DNA of 64,000 bases from Streptomyces venezuelae (GTDB taxonomy: Bacteria > Actinomycetota > Actinomycetes > Streptomycetales > Streptomycetaceae): contig NZ_CP029194.1 in assembly GCF_008642375.1 (NCBI RefSeq), positions 3,162,001 to 3,226,000 of the forward strand, given 5' to 3'. Under the pieces are notes generated by a model, which saw only the letters and a list, made by a program, of their open reading frames with translations, ran no database searches and was not told the DNA's origin. The translations under genes and the position numbers were made by a program. This document shows positions 34,868 through 46,535 of the stretch, piece after piece; within the stretch, counting starts at the first letter, position 1; every line of letters begins with the position of its first letter.

Positions 34868-35365
34868 GTGACCCAGACCAGCGACAACGTCACCTGGCTC
34901 ACCCAGGAGGCGTACAACAAGCTCAAGGGTGAGCTTGAGTACCTGTCTGGTCCCGCGCGTACCGAGATCGCGGCCAAGATCGCCGCCGCGCGCGAAGAGG
35001 GGGACCTGCGCGAGAACGGCGGGTACCACGCGGCCAAGGAGGAGCAGGGCAAGCAGGAGCTCCGGGTCCGCCAGCTCACCCAGCTGCTCCAGCACGCCAA
35101 GGTCGGCGAGGCCCCGGCGGACGACGGCGTCGTCGAGCCCGGCATGGTCGTCACGATCGCCTTCGACGGCGACGAGGACGACACGATGACCTTCCTGCTC
35201 GCCTCCCGCGAGTACGCGAGCGACGACATCGAGACCTACTCGCCGCAGTCGCCGCTCGGCGTCGGTGTCAACGGCAAGAAGGCCGGTGACGACGCCGAGT
35301 ACGAGCTGCCGAACGGCAAGAAGGCCACGGTGAAGATCCTCAGCGCCAAGCCGTACACCGGCTGA
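34868..35365 (+). CDS. greA: Transcript cleavage factor GreA
   Basis: Binds the secondary channel of RNA polymerase and stimulates cleavage of backtracked RNA. The 165-residue protein shows the two GreA domains: an N-terminal coiled coil with the acidic tip in REEGDLRENGGYHAAKEEQ (Asp and Glu equivalent to E. coli Asp41/Glu44), and a C-terminal FKBP-like globular domain (VVTIAFDGDED..., YSPQSPLGVGVNGKKAGD). GTG 34868 lies 7 nt after GAGGAG; the longer open frame from 34838 is not needed. Followed by a 14-bp terminator hairpin. Confidence 0.95.
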   Translation: MTQTSDNVTWLTQEAYNKLKGELEYLSGPARTEIAAKIAAAREEGDLRENGGYHAAKEEQGKQELRVRQLTQLLQHAKVGEAPADDGVVEPGMVVTIAFDGDEDDTMTFLLASREYASDDIETYSPQSPLGVGVNGKKAGDDAEYELPNGKKATVKILSAKPYTG

Positions 35366-35392
35366 GCCTGCCTCTTTCCCGTCCTGGGCATG

Positions 35393-35423
35393 AAGGGCCG
35401 GTCCCCTCGGGGGACCGGCCCTT
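35393..35423 (+). terminator. greA terminator
   Basis: AAGGGCCGGTCCCC-TCG-GGGGACCGGCCCTT followed by T residues; a 14-bp perfect stem, classic intrinsic terminator. Confidence 0.9.
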
Positions 35424-35483
35424 TGCCTTGCATGCACATGCAATGATGCGGCCTGACGTCGCGTCACAAGGGGGATGGGCGAA

Positions 35484-37895
<2,412 letters not shown>

Positions 37896-37916
37896 CGCTC
37901 TGAGAGGACCTGTTCG

Positions 37917-40235
37917 GTGTTGAAGGCACTCCCGTCCGGCGCGCCCCCGCAGCTCGTCGGCCCCTACCGGCTGCTCGCCCGGATCGGCGCGGGCGGCATG
38001 GGCGAGGTGCATCTCGCCTGCCGGGCCGACGAGCCGACGGCCGATCCGTACCGGATGGTCGCCGTGAAGACCGTACGGGAGGACCTGGAGGTCGACGGGG
38101 ACTTCCGGACCCGGTTCCGGCGGGAGATCACCGCGGCGCGGACCGTGGACGGGCCGGGGGTCGCGCGGCTGGTGGACGCCGACGCCGACGCGCCCTCGCC
38201 GTGGCTCGCCACCGAGTACGTGCCCGGGCCCTCGCTCGCCGAGGCCGTCGTACGGTCCGGGGCGCTGCCCGTCGCGGCCGTGCGGGCCCTCGGGACCGCG
38301 CTCGCCACGGCCCTCGCGGACGTCCACCGGCTGAAGGTGCTGCACCGGGACCTCAAGCCCGCGAACGTCCTCCTCGGCGCGGCCGGTCCGAAGCTGATCG
38401 ACTTCGGCATCGCCCAGGCCTTCGAGGCGACCGCGCTGACCTCGACCGGGCTCGTCGTGGGCTCCCCCGGATTCATGTCGCCGGAGCACCTCGTGGGGAG
38501 CCGGGCCGTCGTGCCCGCGTCGGACGTCTTCTGCCTCGGTGCCGTGCTCGCTTTCGCCGCGAGCGGCCAAGGGCCGTTCCACGACTACGAGATGGCGGCC
38601 GTGATCTACCGGATCAGTCGTGCGGACGCCGAACTGTCCGCGGTTCCGGAGGAGTTGCGGCCGGTCGTGGAGCGCTGTCTGCTGCTCGATCCGGCGGAGC
38701 GGCCGTCGGCGGAGGAGTTGGTTGCCCTGCTCGGGGGCGGGGGTGTGCCCGAGGTGTTCCCCTGGCCCGGCGGGGTGTTGTCGCTGCTCGCCGAGTACGG
38801 GGAGGCCGCGAGGAACATCGGGGAGGCGGCGGCCTCGGGGGCGGGCGTCGCGGACCTGCCGACGCTCGGCCCCGTCGTGCCGTACTCCCCCACGGCCGTG
38901 ACGGACCGGCCGGTGACCCCGGCGGCTCCGGCGCCGGTGGAGCGGAAGCGCCGCAGGCGCGGCGCGGTGGTCGCGGGCGTGGTGGCGGTGGCGGTCCTCG
39001 CGGCGGTGGGCGTCGTGCTGACGCGGCAGACGGACGGGCCCGGAGGGACGGGAGGGGTCGCGGGGCCGAGCGCGAGCACCACGGGCCCGAGCGCCTCCGG
39101 GAACCCTGCGCCGCAGACCCTGAGCCAGGTCGTCCTGCCGTACGGCGGCACGGGGCACACCAACGACTTCGGCAAGGCGGCGACGAGCCGCTCGCACCGC
39201 CCGGCGGGCTGGTCGCCCTGGACCGCCCGGACCGAGGCGACCGACGGCGCCTGCACCCTCTCCCCGAAGGTGCTCGTCTGCACGGGCGCGGGCGGCGCGC
39301 TGGTGGGGCTGAACGCGGCGAACGGGCATGAGCTGTGGAAGCTCCCGGCCCGCACGAACGGGGACGGGCTGCGGGCGACCGCCCAGTACCCGGCGATCGT
39401 CGGGGACCGGGTGTATCTGGCCGGGGCCGAGGGAGTGGTCGCGTACGGCCTTCAGAACGGCAGGAAGCAGGGGACGGTCGCCGGGCCCGGGGCCGACTGG
39501 GCCGTGAAGGGGAGCGATTTCACGGACGGCGTGCTCTACACGACGTACATCAACCTGTCGGAGGAGAAGGAGGCCGGGCTGGTGACGGCGGTGCGGCTCG
39601 GAGGCGAGGGGAAGCAGGTGGGCCACGAGCTGTGGCGGAGCCCGCTGGGCGCGCTGCCCGAGCAGCCGGTGGCGGCGAACGGGCGGGTGTACGTGCCGCT
39701 CGGGATCGTGCCGGTGGCGCTGGACGCGGCGACCGGGAAGGAGACGGCGCGCGGGCCGGAGGGCTGTCAGCGGTTCACGGTGCCCGAGAAGAGCGGAAGT
39801 CTGCTCTGCCTGGACACCCGGAGCGGCGTGACCGTGCTCGACGGGACGACCCTGCGGGCCGTGCGGTCCTTCGGTGAGGGGGTGACGGCCGGGCCCGCCG
39901 TGAACGCGGACGGCCTGGTCGCGGTGGTCAGCGGTGAGCGGCTGGTCACGTACGACCTGGCGAGCGGCAGGGAGCGGTGGGACGCCATGTCGCCCGTTCC
40001 GCAGTCCACCCCGGCGCGTGTGTACTTCGCGGGTGACCGCGTCCTCACCATGGCGAAGGACATGGTCGTCTCCTTTCCGCAGGACGGGCCGGCCTCGTCG
40101 GACGACGTCAAGGAGTTCCGGCCGAACCTGCCCGACGACTTCGACCCCCAGGCCCTCGGAGACGTCCTGCTGGCCGGCGGGGCGGCCTTCCTGGCCTTCC
40201 CCGACGGCCTCGTCCTCTCCGGCTATCTGCCCTGA
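37917..40235 (+). CDS. Membrane Ser/Thr protein kinase with beta-propeller sensor (second of tandem pair)
   Basis: A 772-residue paralogue of the preceding kinase with the same architecture: kinase domain with GAGGMGEV (24-31), Lys51, HRDLKPAN and DFG, linker, a membrane helix (about 345-365), then a PQQ-like repeat domain. GTG 37917 lies 21 nt after the first kinase's stop with GAGAGGACC upstream, so the pair is probably one operon. The kinase domains are closely similar while the sensor domains have diverged, which suggests duplication followed by specialisation for different extracellular cues. Confidence 0.9.
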   Translation: MLKALPSGAPPQLVGPYRLLARIGAGGMGEVHLACRADEPTADPYRMVAVKTVREDLEVDGDFRTRFRREITAARTVDGPGVARLVDADADAPSPWLATEYVPGPSLAEAVVRSGALPVAAVRALGTALATALADVHRLKVLHRDLKPANVLLGAAGPKLIDFGIAQAFEATALTSTGLVVGSPGFMSPEHLVGSRAVVPASDVFCLGAVLAFAASGQGPFHDYEMAAVIYRISRADAELSAVPEELRPVVERCLLLDPAERPSAEELVALLGGGGVPEVFPWPGGVLSLLAEYGEAARNIGEAAASGAGVADLPTLGPVVPYSPTAVTDRPVTPAAPAPVERKRRRRGAVVAGVVAVAVLAAVGVVLTRQTDGPGGTGGVAGPSASTTGPSASGNPAPQTLSQVVLPYGGTGHTNDFGKAATSRSHRPAGWSPWTARTEATDGACTLSPKVLVCTGAGGALVGLNAANGHELWKLPARTNGDGLRATAQYPAIVGDRVYLAGAEGVVAYGLQNGRKQGTVAGPGADWAVKGSDFTDGVLYTTYINLSEEKEAGLVTAVRLGGEGKQVGHELWRSPLGALPEQPVAANGRVYVPLGIVPVALDAATGKETARGPEGCQRFTVPEKSGSLLCLDTRSGVTVLDGTTLRAVRSFGEGVTAGPAVNADGLVAVVSGERLVTYDLASGRERWDAMSPVPQSTPARVYFAGDRVLTMAKDMVVSFPQDGPASSDDVKEFRPNLPDDFDPQALGDVLLAGGAAFLAFPDGLVLSGYLP

Positions 40236-40247
40236 CGGACCGGGCTC

Positions 40248-41054
40248 TCAGCCGTCCGCCCGGCGGTACTTGCGGACCGAGAGCGTGCGGAAGATCGCGA
40301 CGATCAGGACCGAGTAGATCAGCGACGCCCACACCGGGTGCTGCATCGGCCAGGCGTCGGACGGGGAGACGCCCGGGTCGCCGAAGAGCGTGCGGCAGGC
40401 CTGGACGGTGGCGCTGAAGGGGTTCCACTCGGCGATCGGCTGGAGCCAGGACGGCATCTGGCTGGAGTCCACGAACGCGTTCGAGATGAACGTGACCGGG
40501 AAGAGCCAGATCAGGCCGCCGGACGTCGCCGCCTCCGGGGTGCGGACCGAGAGGCCGATGAGGGCGCCGATCCAGGTGAAGGCGTAGCCGAGGAGGAGCA
40601 GCAGGCCGAAGCCGGCCATGACCCTGCCGAAGTTGGTCGGCTCCGCGTAGCCCGGGCGCCAGCCGATGATCAGCGCGACGATCGCGAGGACCAGGAGCGT
40701 CAGCGCCGTCTGGACGAGGTCGGCGAGGGTGCGGCCGGTGAGGACCGCGCCGCGCGCCATCGGCAGCGAGCGGAAGCGGTCGATGAGGCCCTTGTGCATG
40801 TCGTCCGCGATGCCGGCGCCCGCGCCGGCCGTGGCGAAGGTGACGGTCTGGGCGAAGATGCCGGCCATCAGGAAGTTCTTGTAGACGTCCGGGTCGGTGC
40901 TGCCGCCGATGCTCATCGAGCCGCCGAAGACGTACGTGAAGAGGATCACGAACATCACCGGCTGGATCAGCCCGAAGAGGATCATCTCGGGGATCCGGGT
41001 CATGCGGATGAGGTTCCGCTTGGCGATGACCAGGGAGTCGTTCATCGTGCTCAC
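40248..41054 (-). CDS. ABC-2 type exporter permease (DrrB-like)
   Basis: A 268-residue permease with six helices and the ABC-2 family segments: RNLIRMTRIPEMILFGLIQPVMFVILF at the N-terminus, DMHKGLIDRFRSLPMARGAVLTGRTLADL in the coupling region, and FISNAFVDSSQMPSWLQPIAEWNPFS near the C-terminus. This is the DrrB daunorubicin-exporter type. GTG 41054 overlaps the ATPase stop (GTGA), so the two are translated together. It exports an unknown hydrophobic compound or antibiotic. The distance to the pik cluster makes a direct link to the macrolide unproven. Confidence 0.92.
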   Translation of the reverse strand: MSTMNDSLVIAKRNLIRMTRIPEMILFGLIQPVMFVILFTYVFGGSMSIGGSTDPDVYKNFLMAGIFAQTVTFATAGAGAGIADDMHKGLIDRFRSLPMARGAVLTGRTLADLVQTALTLLVLAIVALIIGWRPGYAEPTNFGRVMAGFGLLLLLGYAFTWIGALIGLSVRTPEAATSGGLIWLFPVTFISNAFVDSSQMPSWLQPIAEWNPFSATVQACRTLFGDPGVSPSDAWPMQHPVWASLIYSVLIVAIFRTLSVRKYRRADG

Positions 41055-42097
41055 TTGGCCGTCTCCTTCGTCTGCCGGCGGCCGCGGCCGTCCTGCCCGC
41101 GGCCGTCCTTCGGGGGCGCGCCGCCGTTCTCCTCCTCCGTGAGCGCGGCCGCGTGGCCGGTCAGGGAGATGAAGACGTCGTCGAGGGTGGGGCGGCGCAG
41201 GCCGATGTCGTCGATCTCGACGCCGACGGCGTCCAGGTCGCGGATGACCTCGGCGAGCAGCTTGGCGCCGCCGGAGACGGGGACGGTGAGCTTGCGGGTG
41301 TGGTCCTCCACGGAGACCTCGTCCGGGCCGCGGCCCGCGATGCCGTAACGGCCGAGGACGCCGCGGGCGCCCGCGATCATCTCCGGTTCGTGGACGACGA
41401 CCTCGACGCGCTCGCCGCCCGTCTGGGCCTTGAGCTGGTCGGAGGTGCCGCGCGCGATGACCTTGCCGTGGTCGACGACGCAGATGTCGTGGGCGAGGTG
41501 GTCGGCCTCTTCCAGGTACTGGGTGGTGAGGAGCAGTGTCGTGCCGCCCGCGACGAGCTCCTTGATGACCTCCCAGAGCGCCTGCCGGTTGCGCGGGTCG
41601 AGGCCGGTGGTCGGCTCGTCCATGAACATGACGGGCGGGGAGACGACGAGGGCCGCCGCGAGGTCGAGGCGTCTGCGCATGCCGCCGGAGTACGTCTTGG
41701 CGGTGCGGTCGGCGGCGTCCGCGAGGAGGAATCGTTCCAGCAGCTCGTCGGCCCTGGCCTTCGCCGCCTTCGCCTTCATCTGGTACAGCTGGCCGACCAT
41801 CTGCAGGTTCTCGCGGCCGGTGAGGTACTCGTCGACAGCGGCGAACTGGCCGGAGAGGCCGATCGAGCGGCGGACCGCTTCGGGATGCCTGAGGACGTCG
41901 ACCCCGGCGACGACGGCCCTGCCGCTGTCGGGCTGGAGCAGCGTCGTCAGCACGCGGACGGTGGTGGTCTTCCCCGCGCCGTTCGGGCCGAGGAGGCCCA
42001 GGACCGTGCCCTCGGGTACGTCGAGGTCGACGCCGTCCAGAGCTCGTACGTCACCGAAGGTCTTCACCAGACCCTCGGCGTAGATCGCGCCTGGCAT
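41051..42097 (-). CDS. ABC exporter ATP-binding protein (DrrA-like)
   Basis: A 348-residue ATPase: Walker A GPNGAGKTT (37-45), Q-loop region LSGQFAAVDEYLTGRENL, signature YSGGMRRRLDLA, Walker B VMFMDEPTTGLD, H-loop Thr-Gln at TTQYLEEAD. A C-terminal extension of about 100 residues is typical of DrrA-class daunorubicin-resistance ATPases. ATG 42097 follows GGGAGAAC; the upstream in-frame extension is not conserved sequence. Operon with the permease. Confidence 0.93.
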   Translation of the reverse strand: MPGAIYAEGLVKTFGDVRALDGVDLDVPEGTVLGLLGPNGAGKTTTVRVLTTLLQPDSGRAVVAGVDVLRHPEAVRRSIGLSGQFAAVDEYLTGRENLQMVGQLYQMKAKAAKARADELLERFLLADAADRTAKTYSGGMRRRLDLAAALVVSPPVMFMDEPTTGLDPRNRQALWEVIKELVAGGTTLLLTTQYLEEADHLAHDICVVDHGKVIARGTSDQLKAQTGGERVEVVVHEPEMIAGARGVLGRYGIAGRGPDEVSVEDHTRKLTVPVSGGAKLLAEVIRDLDAVGVEIDDIGLRRPTLDDVFISLTGHAAALTEEENGGAPPKDGRGQDGRGRRQTKETAK

Positions 42098-42211
42098 GTG
42101 GGTTCTCCCAGGGAGATTCGGGCGTTTCCTACCGATCCTAGGATTGGCGGGCGGTCCTCGCCCCATGAATTTGTGATCCTCGCCACATGATCATGGACTG
42201 TGTGGTCCTGG

Positions 42212-43441
42212 TCAGCCGAGGACCGTGTAGCCCGCGTCCCGCAGCGCCTCCGCCACCTCCCGGCAGTGCTCCGGGCCCTTCGTCTCCAGGTGCAGCTCGA
42301 CCTCCGCCTCCGTCAGGCCCAGGCGCGGGTCCGTCCGCACATGGCTCACGTCGAGGACGTTCGCGTCGACGACCGTGAGGACCGCGAGCAGGGTCGCCAG
42401 CGCCCCCGGCCGGTCCGTCACCCGCAGCCGCAGGCTCAGATAGCGGCCCCCGGCGGCCATGCCGTGCCGCAGGATCCGCTGGAGGAGCAGCGGGTCGACG
42501 TTCCCGCCGGACAGGATCGCGACCACGGGCCCCTGGAAGGCCTTCGGGTCGGCCAGGATCGCCGCCACCGGGCTGGCGCCGGCCGGTTCGACGACCAGCT
42601 TCGCCCGCTCCAGGCAGAGCAGCAGCGCCGAGGACAGGTCGTCCTCGGAGACGGTGCGGACCTCGTCCACGTACTCCTGGACCAGCGCGAACGGCACGTC
42701 GCCCGGGCGGCCCACCTTGATCCCGTCCGCCATCGTCACCGGCGACTCGATCACCACCGGATGCCCGGCGGCCAGCGACGGCGGGTACGCGGCCGCGCCC
42801 TCCGCCTGCACACCGATCACCTTCACGTCCGGGCGCAGCCACTTCACCGCGAGGCCCACACCGGCCGCGAGACCGCCGCCGCCGATGCCCACGAGGATCG
42901 TCCGGACCTCCGGGCACTGCTCCAGGATCTCCAGGCCGACCGTGCCCTGCCCCGCGATGATGTCGGGGTGGTCGAAGGGGTGGATGAAGACCGCGCCCGT
43001 CTCCCGCGCGTACGCCTCCGCCGCCGCCAGCGTCTCGTCGACGACATGGCCGTGCATCCGGACCTCGGCGCCGTACTCCCGGGTGGCCGCGACCTTCGGC
43101 AGCGGAGCGCCGACCGGCATGAAGACCGTCGCGTGCACACCGAGCAGTTTCGAGGCGAGCGCGACGCCCTGCGCGTGGTTGCCCGCCGAGGCGGCGACGA
43201 CCCCGGCGGCCCGCTCCTCGGGCCGCAGCCCCGCGATCCGCACGTACGCCCCGCGCAGCTTGAAGGAGCCCGTCCGCTGGAGGTTCTCGCACTTGAGGTG
43301 GACGGGCGCCCCCACCAGCGACGACAGGTGGCGGCTGCCCTCCATCGCGGTCATCCGCGCCACCCCGGACAGCATCTTCTGCGCCCCGCGCACGTCGTCC
43401 AGCATGAGGTGGTGCAAGGGGTCTCGCGTACGGAAGCTCAT
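42212..43441 (-). CDS. ilvA: Threonine ammonia-lyase (threonine dehydratase)
   Basis: A PLP enzyme deaminating L-threonine to 2-oxobutanoate. The 409-residue protein has a fold-type II catalytic domain (PLP Lys61 in RTGSFKLRGA, SAGNHAQGVA, the phosphate-binding GIGGGGLAAG loop) and one short C-terminal ACT-like domain (about 330-409). A single ACT points to the catabolic/clostridial or actinobacterial type, distinct from the two-ACT E. coli IlvA. 2-oxobutanoate also feeds propionyl and methylmalonyl units used by macrolide synthases. ATG 43441 has no visible ribosome-binding site; the transcript may be leaderless. Divergent from the MarR gene. Confidence 0.9.
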   Translation of the reverse strand: MSFRTRDPLHHLMLDDVRGAQKMLSGVARMTAMEGSRHLSSLVGAPVHLKCENLQRTGSFKLRGAYVRIAGLRPEERAAGVVAASAGNHAQGVALASKLLGVHATVFMPVGAPLPKVAATREYGAEVRMHGHVVDETLAAAEAYARETGAVFIHPFDHPDIIAGQGTVGLEILEQCPEVRTILVGIGGGGLAAGVGLAVKWLRPDVKVIGVQAEGAAAYPPSLAAGHPVVIESPVTMADGIKVGRPGDVPFALVQEYVDEVRTVSEDDLSSALLLCLERAKLVVEPAGASPVAAILADPKAFQGPVVAILSGGNVDPLLLQRILRHGMAAGGRYLSLRLRVTDRPGALATLLAVLTVVDANVLDVSHVRTDPRLGLTEAEVELHLETKGPEHCREVAEALRDAGYTVLG

Positions 43442-43590
43442 GACAGCAAGTCTCGCAGCTCACCGCCCTCGTGGCCGCCCGGCGGACGGGTGCCGGATCG
43501 GGTTTGCGCAGCCCCGGTACGGACCCCCCCGGGTCCGCGTACTCTGTCCCCCACCGACCGACCACCCCCGCACGAGAGAGACCCACAGCC

Positions 43591-44118
43591 ATGCCCACAT
43601 CTCAGGACATGACGACTGAGCTCGACCCCGGTCTCCTCGACGCCCTCCAGCACCAGGTGGCCGTCTTCGCCCGCCGGGCCGAGCAGACCCGCCTCGGCGG
43701 CACGGGGCAGCTCCGCAACTCCATGGACCGGGCCGCCTACCTCCTCCTCAACCGGCTTGACCAGGAAGGGCCGATGGGCGTCAAGGCACTCGCGGCGGGC
43801 ATGGGGATCGACTCGTCCACGGTCACCCGGCAGGTCGCCCCGCTCGTCGACACCGGCCTGGTCAAGCGGACCTCGCACCCGGAGGACGGGCGCGCGGTCG
43901 TGCTCCAGCTGTCGCCGCGCGGCCTCGCCCGCCTGGAGGAGGTCCGCTCCTCGCGCCGCCAGCTGATGGTGGAGGTCACGGACGGCTGGACGCAGGAGGA
44001 GCGCGAGTCCTTCTGCACGCTGCTCACGCGCTTCAACACCGCCCTGTCCGCACGGCAGTCGGCCCACTCGGGGCACGGCACGGGCGGTACGGGGACGGAG
44101 TCCGCACCGACCTCTTGA
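43591..44118 (+). CDS. MarR family transcriptional regulator
   Basis: A 175-residue winged-helix dimeric regulator: an N-terminal dimerisation helix region, LLLNRLDQEGPMGVKALAAGMGIDSSTVTRQVAPLVDTGLVKRTSHPEDGRAV covering helix-turn-helix and wing (about 55-110, the DGR at the wing tip), then C-terminal dimerisation helices and a Gly-rich tail. The 149-bp gap to ilvA may hold its operator. ATG 43591 with GAGAGAG upstream; a second ATG six codons later is possible. Ligand unknown. Confidence 0.9.
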   Translation: MPTSQDMTTELDPGLLDALQHQVAVFARRAEQTRLGGTGQLRNSMDRAAYLLLNRLDQEGPMGVKALAAGMGIDSSTVTRQVAPLVDTGLVKRTSHPEDGRAVVLQLSPRGLARLEEVRSSRRQLMVEVTDGWTQEERESFCTLLTRFNTALSARQSAHSGHGTGGTGTESAPTS

Positions 44119-44149
44119 CCCCGGCCTCCCGCTGCCCTCCTATGAGGGG

Positions 44150-44644
44150 GTGCGAGAGCATCGGAGCGGACCCGGCGACCGGACCCGCCACCGTCCACAC
44201 GGCGAACCGTCCCACCGCACACGGGAGTTCGAGGCGTTCGTGGCCGGGGCCGCGGGCCGGCTGCTGCATGCCGCGACCCTGCTCACCGCCGAGTCCCGCA
44301 CCTCCAACCCGCATGCCAGGGCCCTGCTGGGCGCCGCCCTCGCGCACACGTACGCGGTGTGGGGGCGGCTGCGCGACGAGGACCCGTACGACCTCGCGCG
44401 CCGCGACCTCGCGGCCCGCTTCGCCCGCACCGCGTGGCGCCACCACGGCGGCCGGGGCCCGCTGGCCGCGCTCGGCCCGCAGGAACGGCTCGTGGTCGTG
44501 CTCCGGCTGTACGAGGGCGTGGCCGAGGAACAGGTCGCCGCACTGCTCGGGCTCTCCGAGGCGCGCGTCCGCGCCGTCTGCGCGCGCTCGGTGGCCGCGC
44601 TCCGGGCGGCGGCACGTGCCCCGCGCGGGGAGGCCGCCGCATGA
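44150..44644 (+). CDS. Sigma-70-like helix-turn-helix protein (ECF-type)
   Basis: A 164-residue protein resembling a small ECF sigma factor: FEAFVAGAAGRLLHAATLLTAE (region 2-like start), an LGAALAHTYAVWGRLR segment, and a C-terminal region 4-like helix-turn-helix (LGPQERLVVVLRLYEGVAEEQVAALLGLSEARVRAVCARSV). The region between is shorter than in canonical ECFs. GTG 44150 is used, with GAGGGG directly upstream; the true start could be a few codons downstream. Its TGA overlaps the ATG of a small membrane protein, the classic sigma/anti-sigma arrangement. Regulon unknown. Confidence 0.7.
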   Translation: MREHRSGPGDRTRHRPHGEPSHRTREFEAFVAGAAGRLLHAATLLTAESRTSNPHARALLGAALAHTYAVWGRLRDEDPYDLARRDLAARFARTAWRHHGGRGPLAALGPQERLVVVLRLYEGVAEEQVAALLGLSEARVRAVCARSVAALRAAARAPRGEAAA

Positions 44645-44892
44645 GCCGGCACGAGGACAAGGAGGCGGCGGTCCGGCGGATGCTGGACACCCCGCACCCG
44701 CCGGTCCCCGCCGATCTCGCCGTACAGGCCGTGGAGCGCGGGGCGCGGCGGGCCCGCCGGGAACGGGTGGCGCGCCGGGTGCTGTGGGGCCTGTTCGTCG
44801 TGGCCGCGTTCGCGTTCCTGGTGTGGGCGTCGGTGGAGCGGCCGTGGGAGGTCCCGCCGGCGGGGACGACACCGCCGCTCGAAGGCTGGTGA
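44641..44892 (+). CDS. Small membrane protein coupled to the sigma-like gene
   Basis: An 83-residue protein with a basic cytoplasmic N-terminal half (HEDKEAAVRRMLDTPHPPVPADLAVQAVERGARRARR split over about 40 residues), one helix (about 48-64) and a short extracytoplasmic tail. ATGA overlap with the preceding gene. The arrangement suggests an anti-sigma or membrane partner, although no zinc-binding anti-sigma (HxxxCxxC) motif is present. Confidence 0.65.
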   Translation: MSRHEDKEAAVRRMLDTPHPPVPADLAVQAVERGARRARRERVARRVLWGLFVVAAFAFLVWASVERPWEVPPAGTTPPLEGW

Positions 44893-44964
44893 ACCGGCGG
44901 GCGGTGGAGTCGAAGGCCGGGGCGGACGGGCCTAGCCTGGAGGAGGGGCCGTCTGGAGGTCGCC

Positions 44965-45156
44965 ATGACCAGGAAAGTCGCCGACTGCCGCAATACTCCC
45001 AGCCTCATGAACTGCACCCTCGCCATCAGCGGCGAGGAGGAGGAAGTGGTACGGGCCGCCGCCGAGCACGCGGTCTCCGTCCACGGTCACGAGGACACCC
45101 CAGAGCTGCGGAAGTGGATCCGCTCGGAACTGGAGGACGAGAAGGTCCCCGCCTGA
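44965..45156 (+). CDS. DUF1059 family small protein
   Basis: A 63-residue cytoplasmic protein matching DUF1059: an N-terminal VADCRNTPSLMNCTLAISGEEEEVV segment with two cysteines, then AAEHAVSVHGHEDTPELRKWIRSEL. Function is not established. ATG 44965 with GGAGG at ideal distance. Monocistronic with two hairpins downstream. Confidence 0.82.
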   Translation: MTRKVADCRNTPSLMNCTLAISGEEEEVVRAAAEHAVSVHGHEDTPELRKWIRSELEDEKVPA

Positions 45157-45244
45157 CGCCCGGTGGCGGATGCCTGACGCCGGACGCCTGACGGCCCCGT
45201 CTCCGAGGGCCTGATGTCCTACGCCGTACGCCCTGCACGCGGAG

Positions 45245-45267
45245 CCGGGCACCGCGGGGGTGCCCGG
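45245..45267. terminator. Hairpin downstream of the DUF1059 gene
   Basis: CCGGGCACC-GCGGG-GGTGCCCGG, 9-bp stem; upstream member of a pair with the palindrome at 45275. Confidence 0.6.
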
Positions 45268-45274
45268 CGACGTG

Positions 45275-45306
45275 CGGACAGGATCCGGGATCCCGGATCC
45301 TGTCCG
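45275..45306. terminator. Perfect 32-nt palindrome between DUF1059 and metB
   Basis: CGGACAGGATCCGGGA followed directly by its complement. Located 3 nt beyond the metB stop (minus strand) and downstream of DUF1059; probably a bidirectional terminator. Confidence 0.8.
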
Positions 45307-45308
45307 GT

Positions 45309-46463
45309 CTAGCCCAGGGCCTGGCGGAGGTCCGCGAGCAGGTCGTCGACGTTCTCGATGCCCACGGAGAGCCGGACCAGGTCGGCCGGGACCTCCAGGG
45401 CGGAGCCCGCGACGCTCGCGTGCGTCATGCGGCCCGGGTGCTCGATGAGCGACTCGACGCCGCCCAGCGACTCACCGAGCGTGAACAGCTGTGCACGGTT
45501 GCAGACCTCGACCGCCGCCTCCTCGCCGCCCTCGACGCGGAAGGAGATCATGCCGCCGAAGGAGCGCATCTGCTTGGCCGCGACCTCGTGGCCCGGGTGC
45601 TCGGGCAGGCCCGGGTAGAGGACCTGGGTGACCTTCGGGTGCTGGGTCAGCATCTCGACGATCTTCGCCGCGTTCTCGCTGTGGCGGTCCATGCGCACCG
45701 CGAGCGTCTTGATGCCGCGCAGCACGATCCACGAGTCGAACGGCCCGGCGACCGCGCCCATCGCGTTCTGGTGGTACGCGAGCTCCTCGCCGAGAGCCTC
45801 GTCGGCCGTCACGAGCGCGCCGCCGACGACGTCCGAGTGGCCGCCCATGTACTTGGTGAGCGAGTGCACGACGACGTCCGCGCCGAGCGCCAGCGGCTGC
45901 TGGAGGTAGGGCGAGGCGAAGGTGTTGTCGACGACGAGCTTCACGCCGGCCTGGCGGGCGACGCCCGCGACGGCCTCGATGTCGGTGATGCCGAGGAGCG
46001 GGTTCGAGGGGGTCTCGACCCAGATCAGCTTCGTACGGTCGTTGACGGCGTCCCGCACGGAGTCGATGTCCGAGGTGTTCGCCACGGAGAAGTCGACGCC
46101 CCAGCGCTGCACGACCTTGGCGAAGAGCCGGAAGGTGCCGCCGTAGGCGTCGTTCGGGATGACCACGTGGTCGCCGGGGGCGAGGAGGGTGCGCAGCAGG
46201 CAGTCCTCGGCGGCGAGACCGGAGGCGAAGGCGAGACCGCGCCGGCCGCCCTCCAGGGCCGCCAGGTTCTCCTCCAGGGCGGTACGGGTCGGGTTCGCGC
46301 TGCGGCTGTACTCGTATCCGCCGCGCAGCCCGCCCACGCCGTCCTGCTTGTAGGTGGAGACCTGGTAGATGGGCGGGACGACCGCGCCGGTCAGCGGGTC
46401 GGCGGTGTTGCCCGCGTGGATCGCGCGGGTCTCGAAGTTCTGGTGAGAGTGCTGGTCGCTCAT
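45309..46463 (-). CDS. metB: Cystathionine gamma-synthase / trans-sulfuration PLP enzyme
   Basis: A 384-residue fold-type I PLP enzyme of the Cys/Met metabolism family. It joins an activated homoserine with cysteine to cystathionine (or performs the reverse gamma-lyase reaction). Motifs: YEYSRSANPTR, the ring-stacking Tyr of NDAYGGTFRLF, VVDNTFASP, and Lys204 in VHSLTKYMGGHSD; the C-terminal ESLGGVESLIEHP segment completes the active site. Synthase versus lyase cannot be decided from sequence alone. ATG 46463; divergent from the TPR-like gene. Confidence 0.9.
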   Translation of the reverse strand: MSDQHSHQNFETRAIHAGNTADPLTGAVVPPIYQVSTYKQDGVGGLRGGYEYSRSANPTRTALEENLAALEGGRRGLAFASGLAAEDCLLRTLLAPGDHVVIPNDAYGGTFRLFAKVVQRWGVDFSVANTSDIDSVRDAVNDRTKLIWVETPSNPLLGITDIEAVAGVARQAGVKLVVDNTFASPYLQQPLALGADVVVHSLTKYMGGHSDVVGGALVTADEALGEELAYHQNAMGAVAGPFDSWIVLRGIKTLAVRMDRHSENAAKIVEMLTQHPKVTQVLYPGLPEHPGHEVAAKQMRSFGGMISFRVEGGEEAAVEVCNRAQLFTLGESLGGVESLIEHPGRMTHASVAGSALEVPADLVRLSVGIENVDDLLADLRQALG

Positions 46464-46535
46464 GGGTCAGGAGCGTAGTCCTGAGCGCCCCCCGCCGCTT
46501 CGTTCGTCTCACCGGGTGTCCTGGACAATGGACGC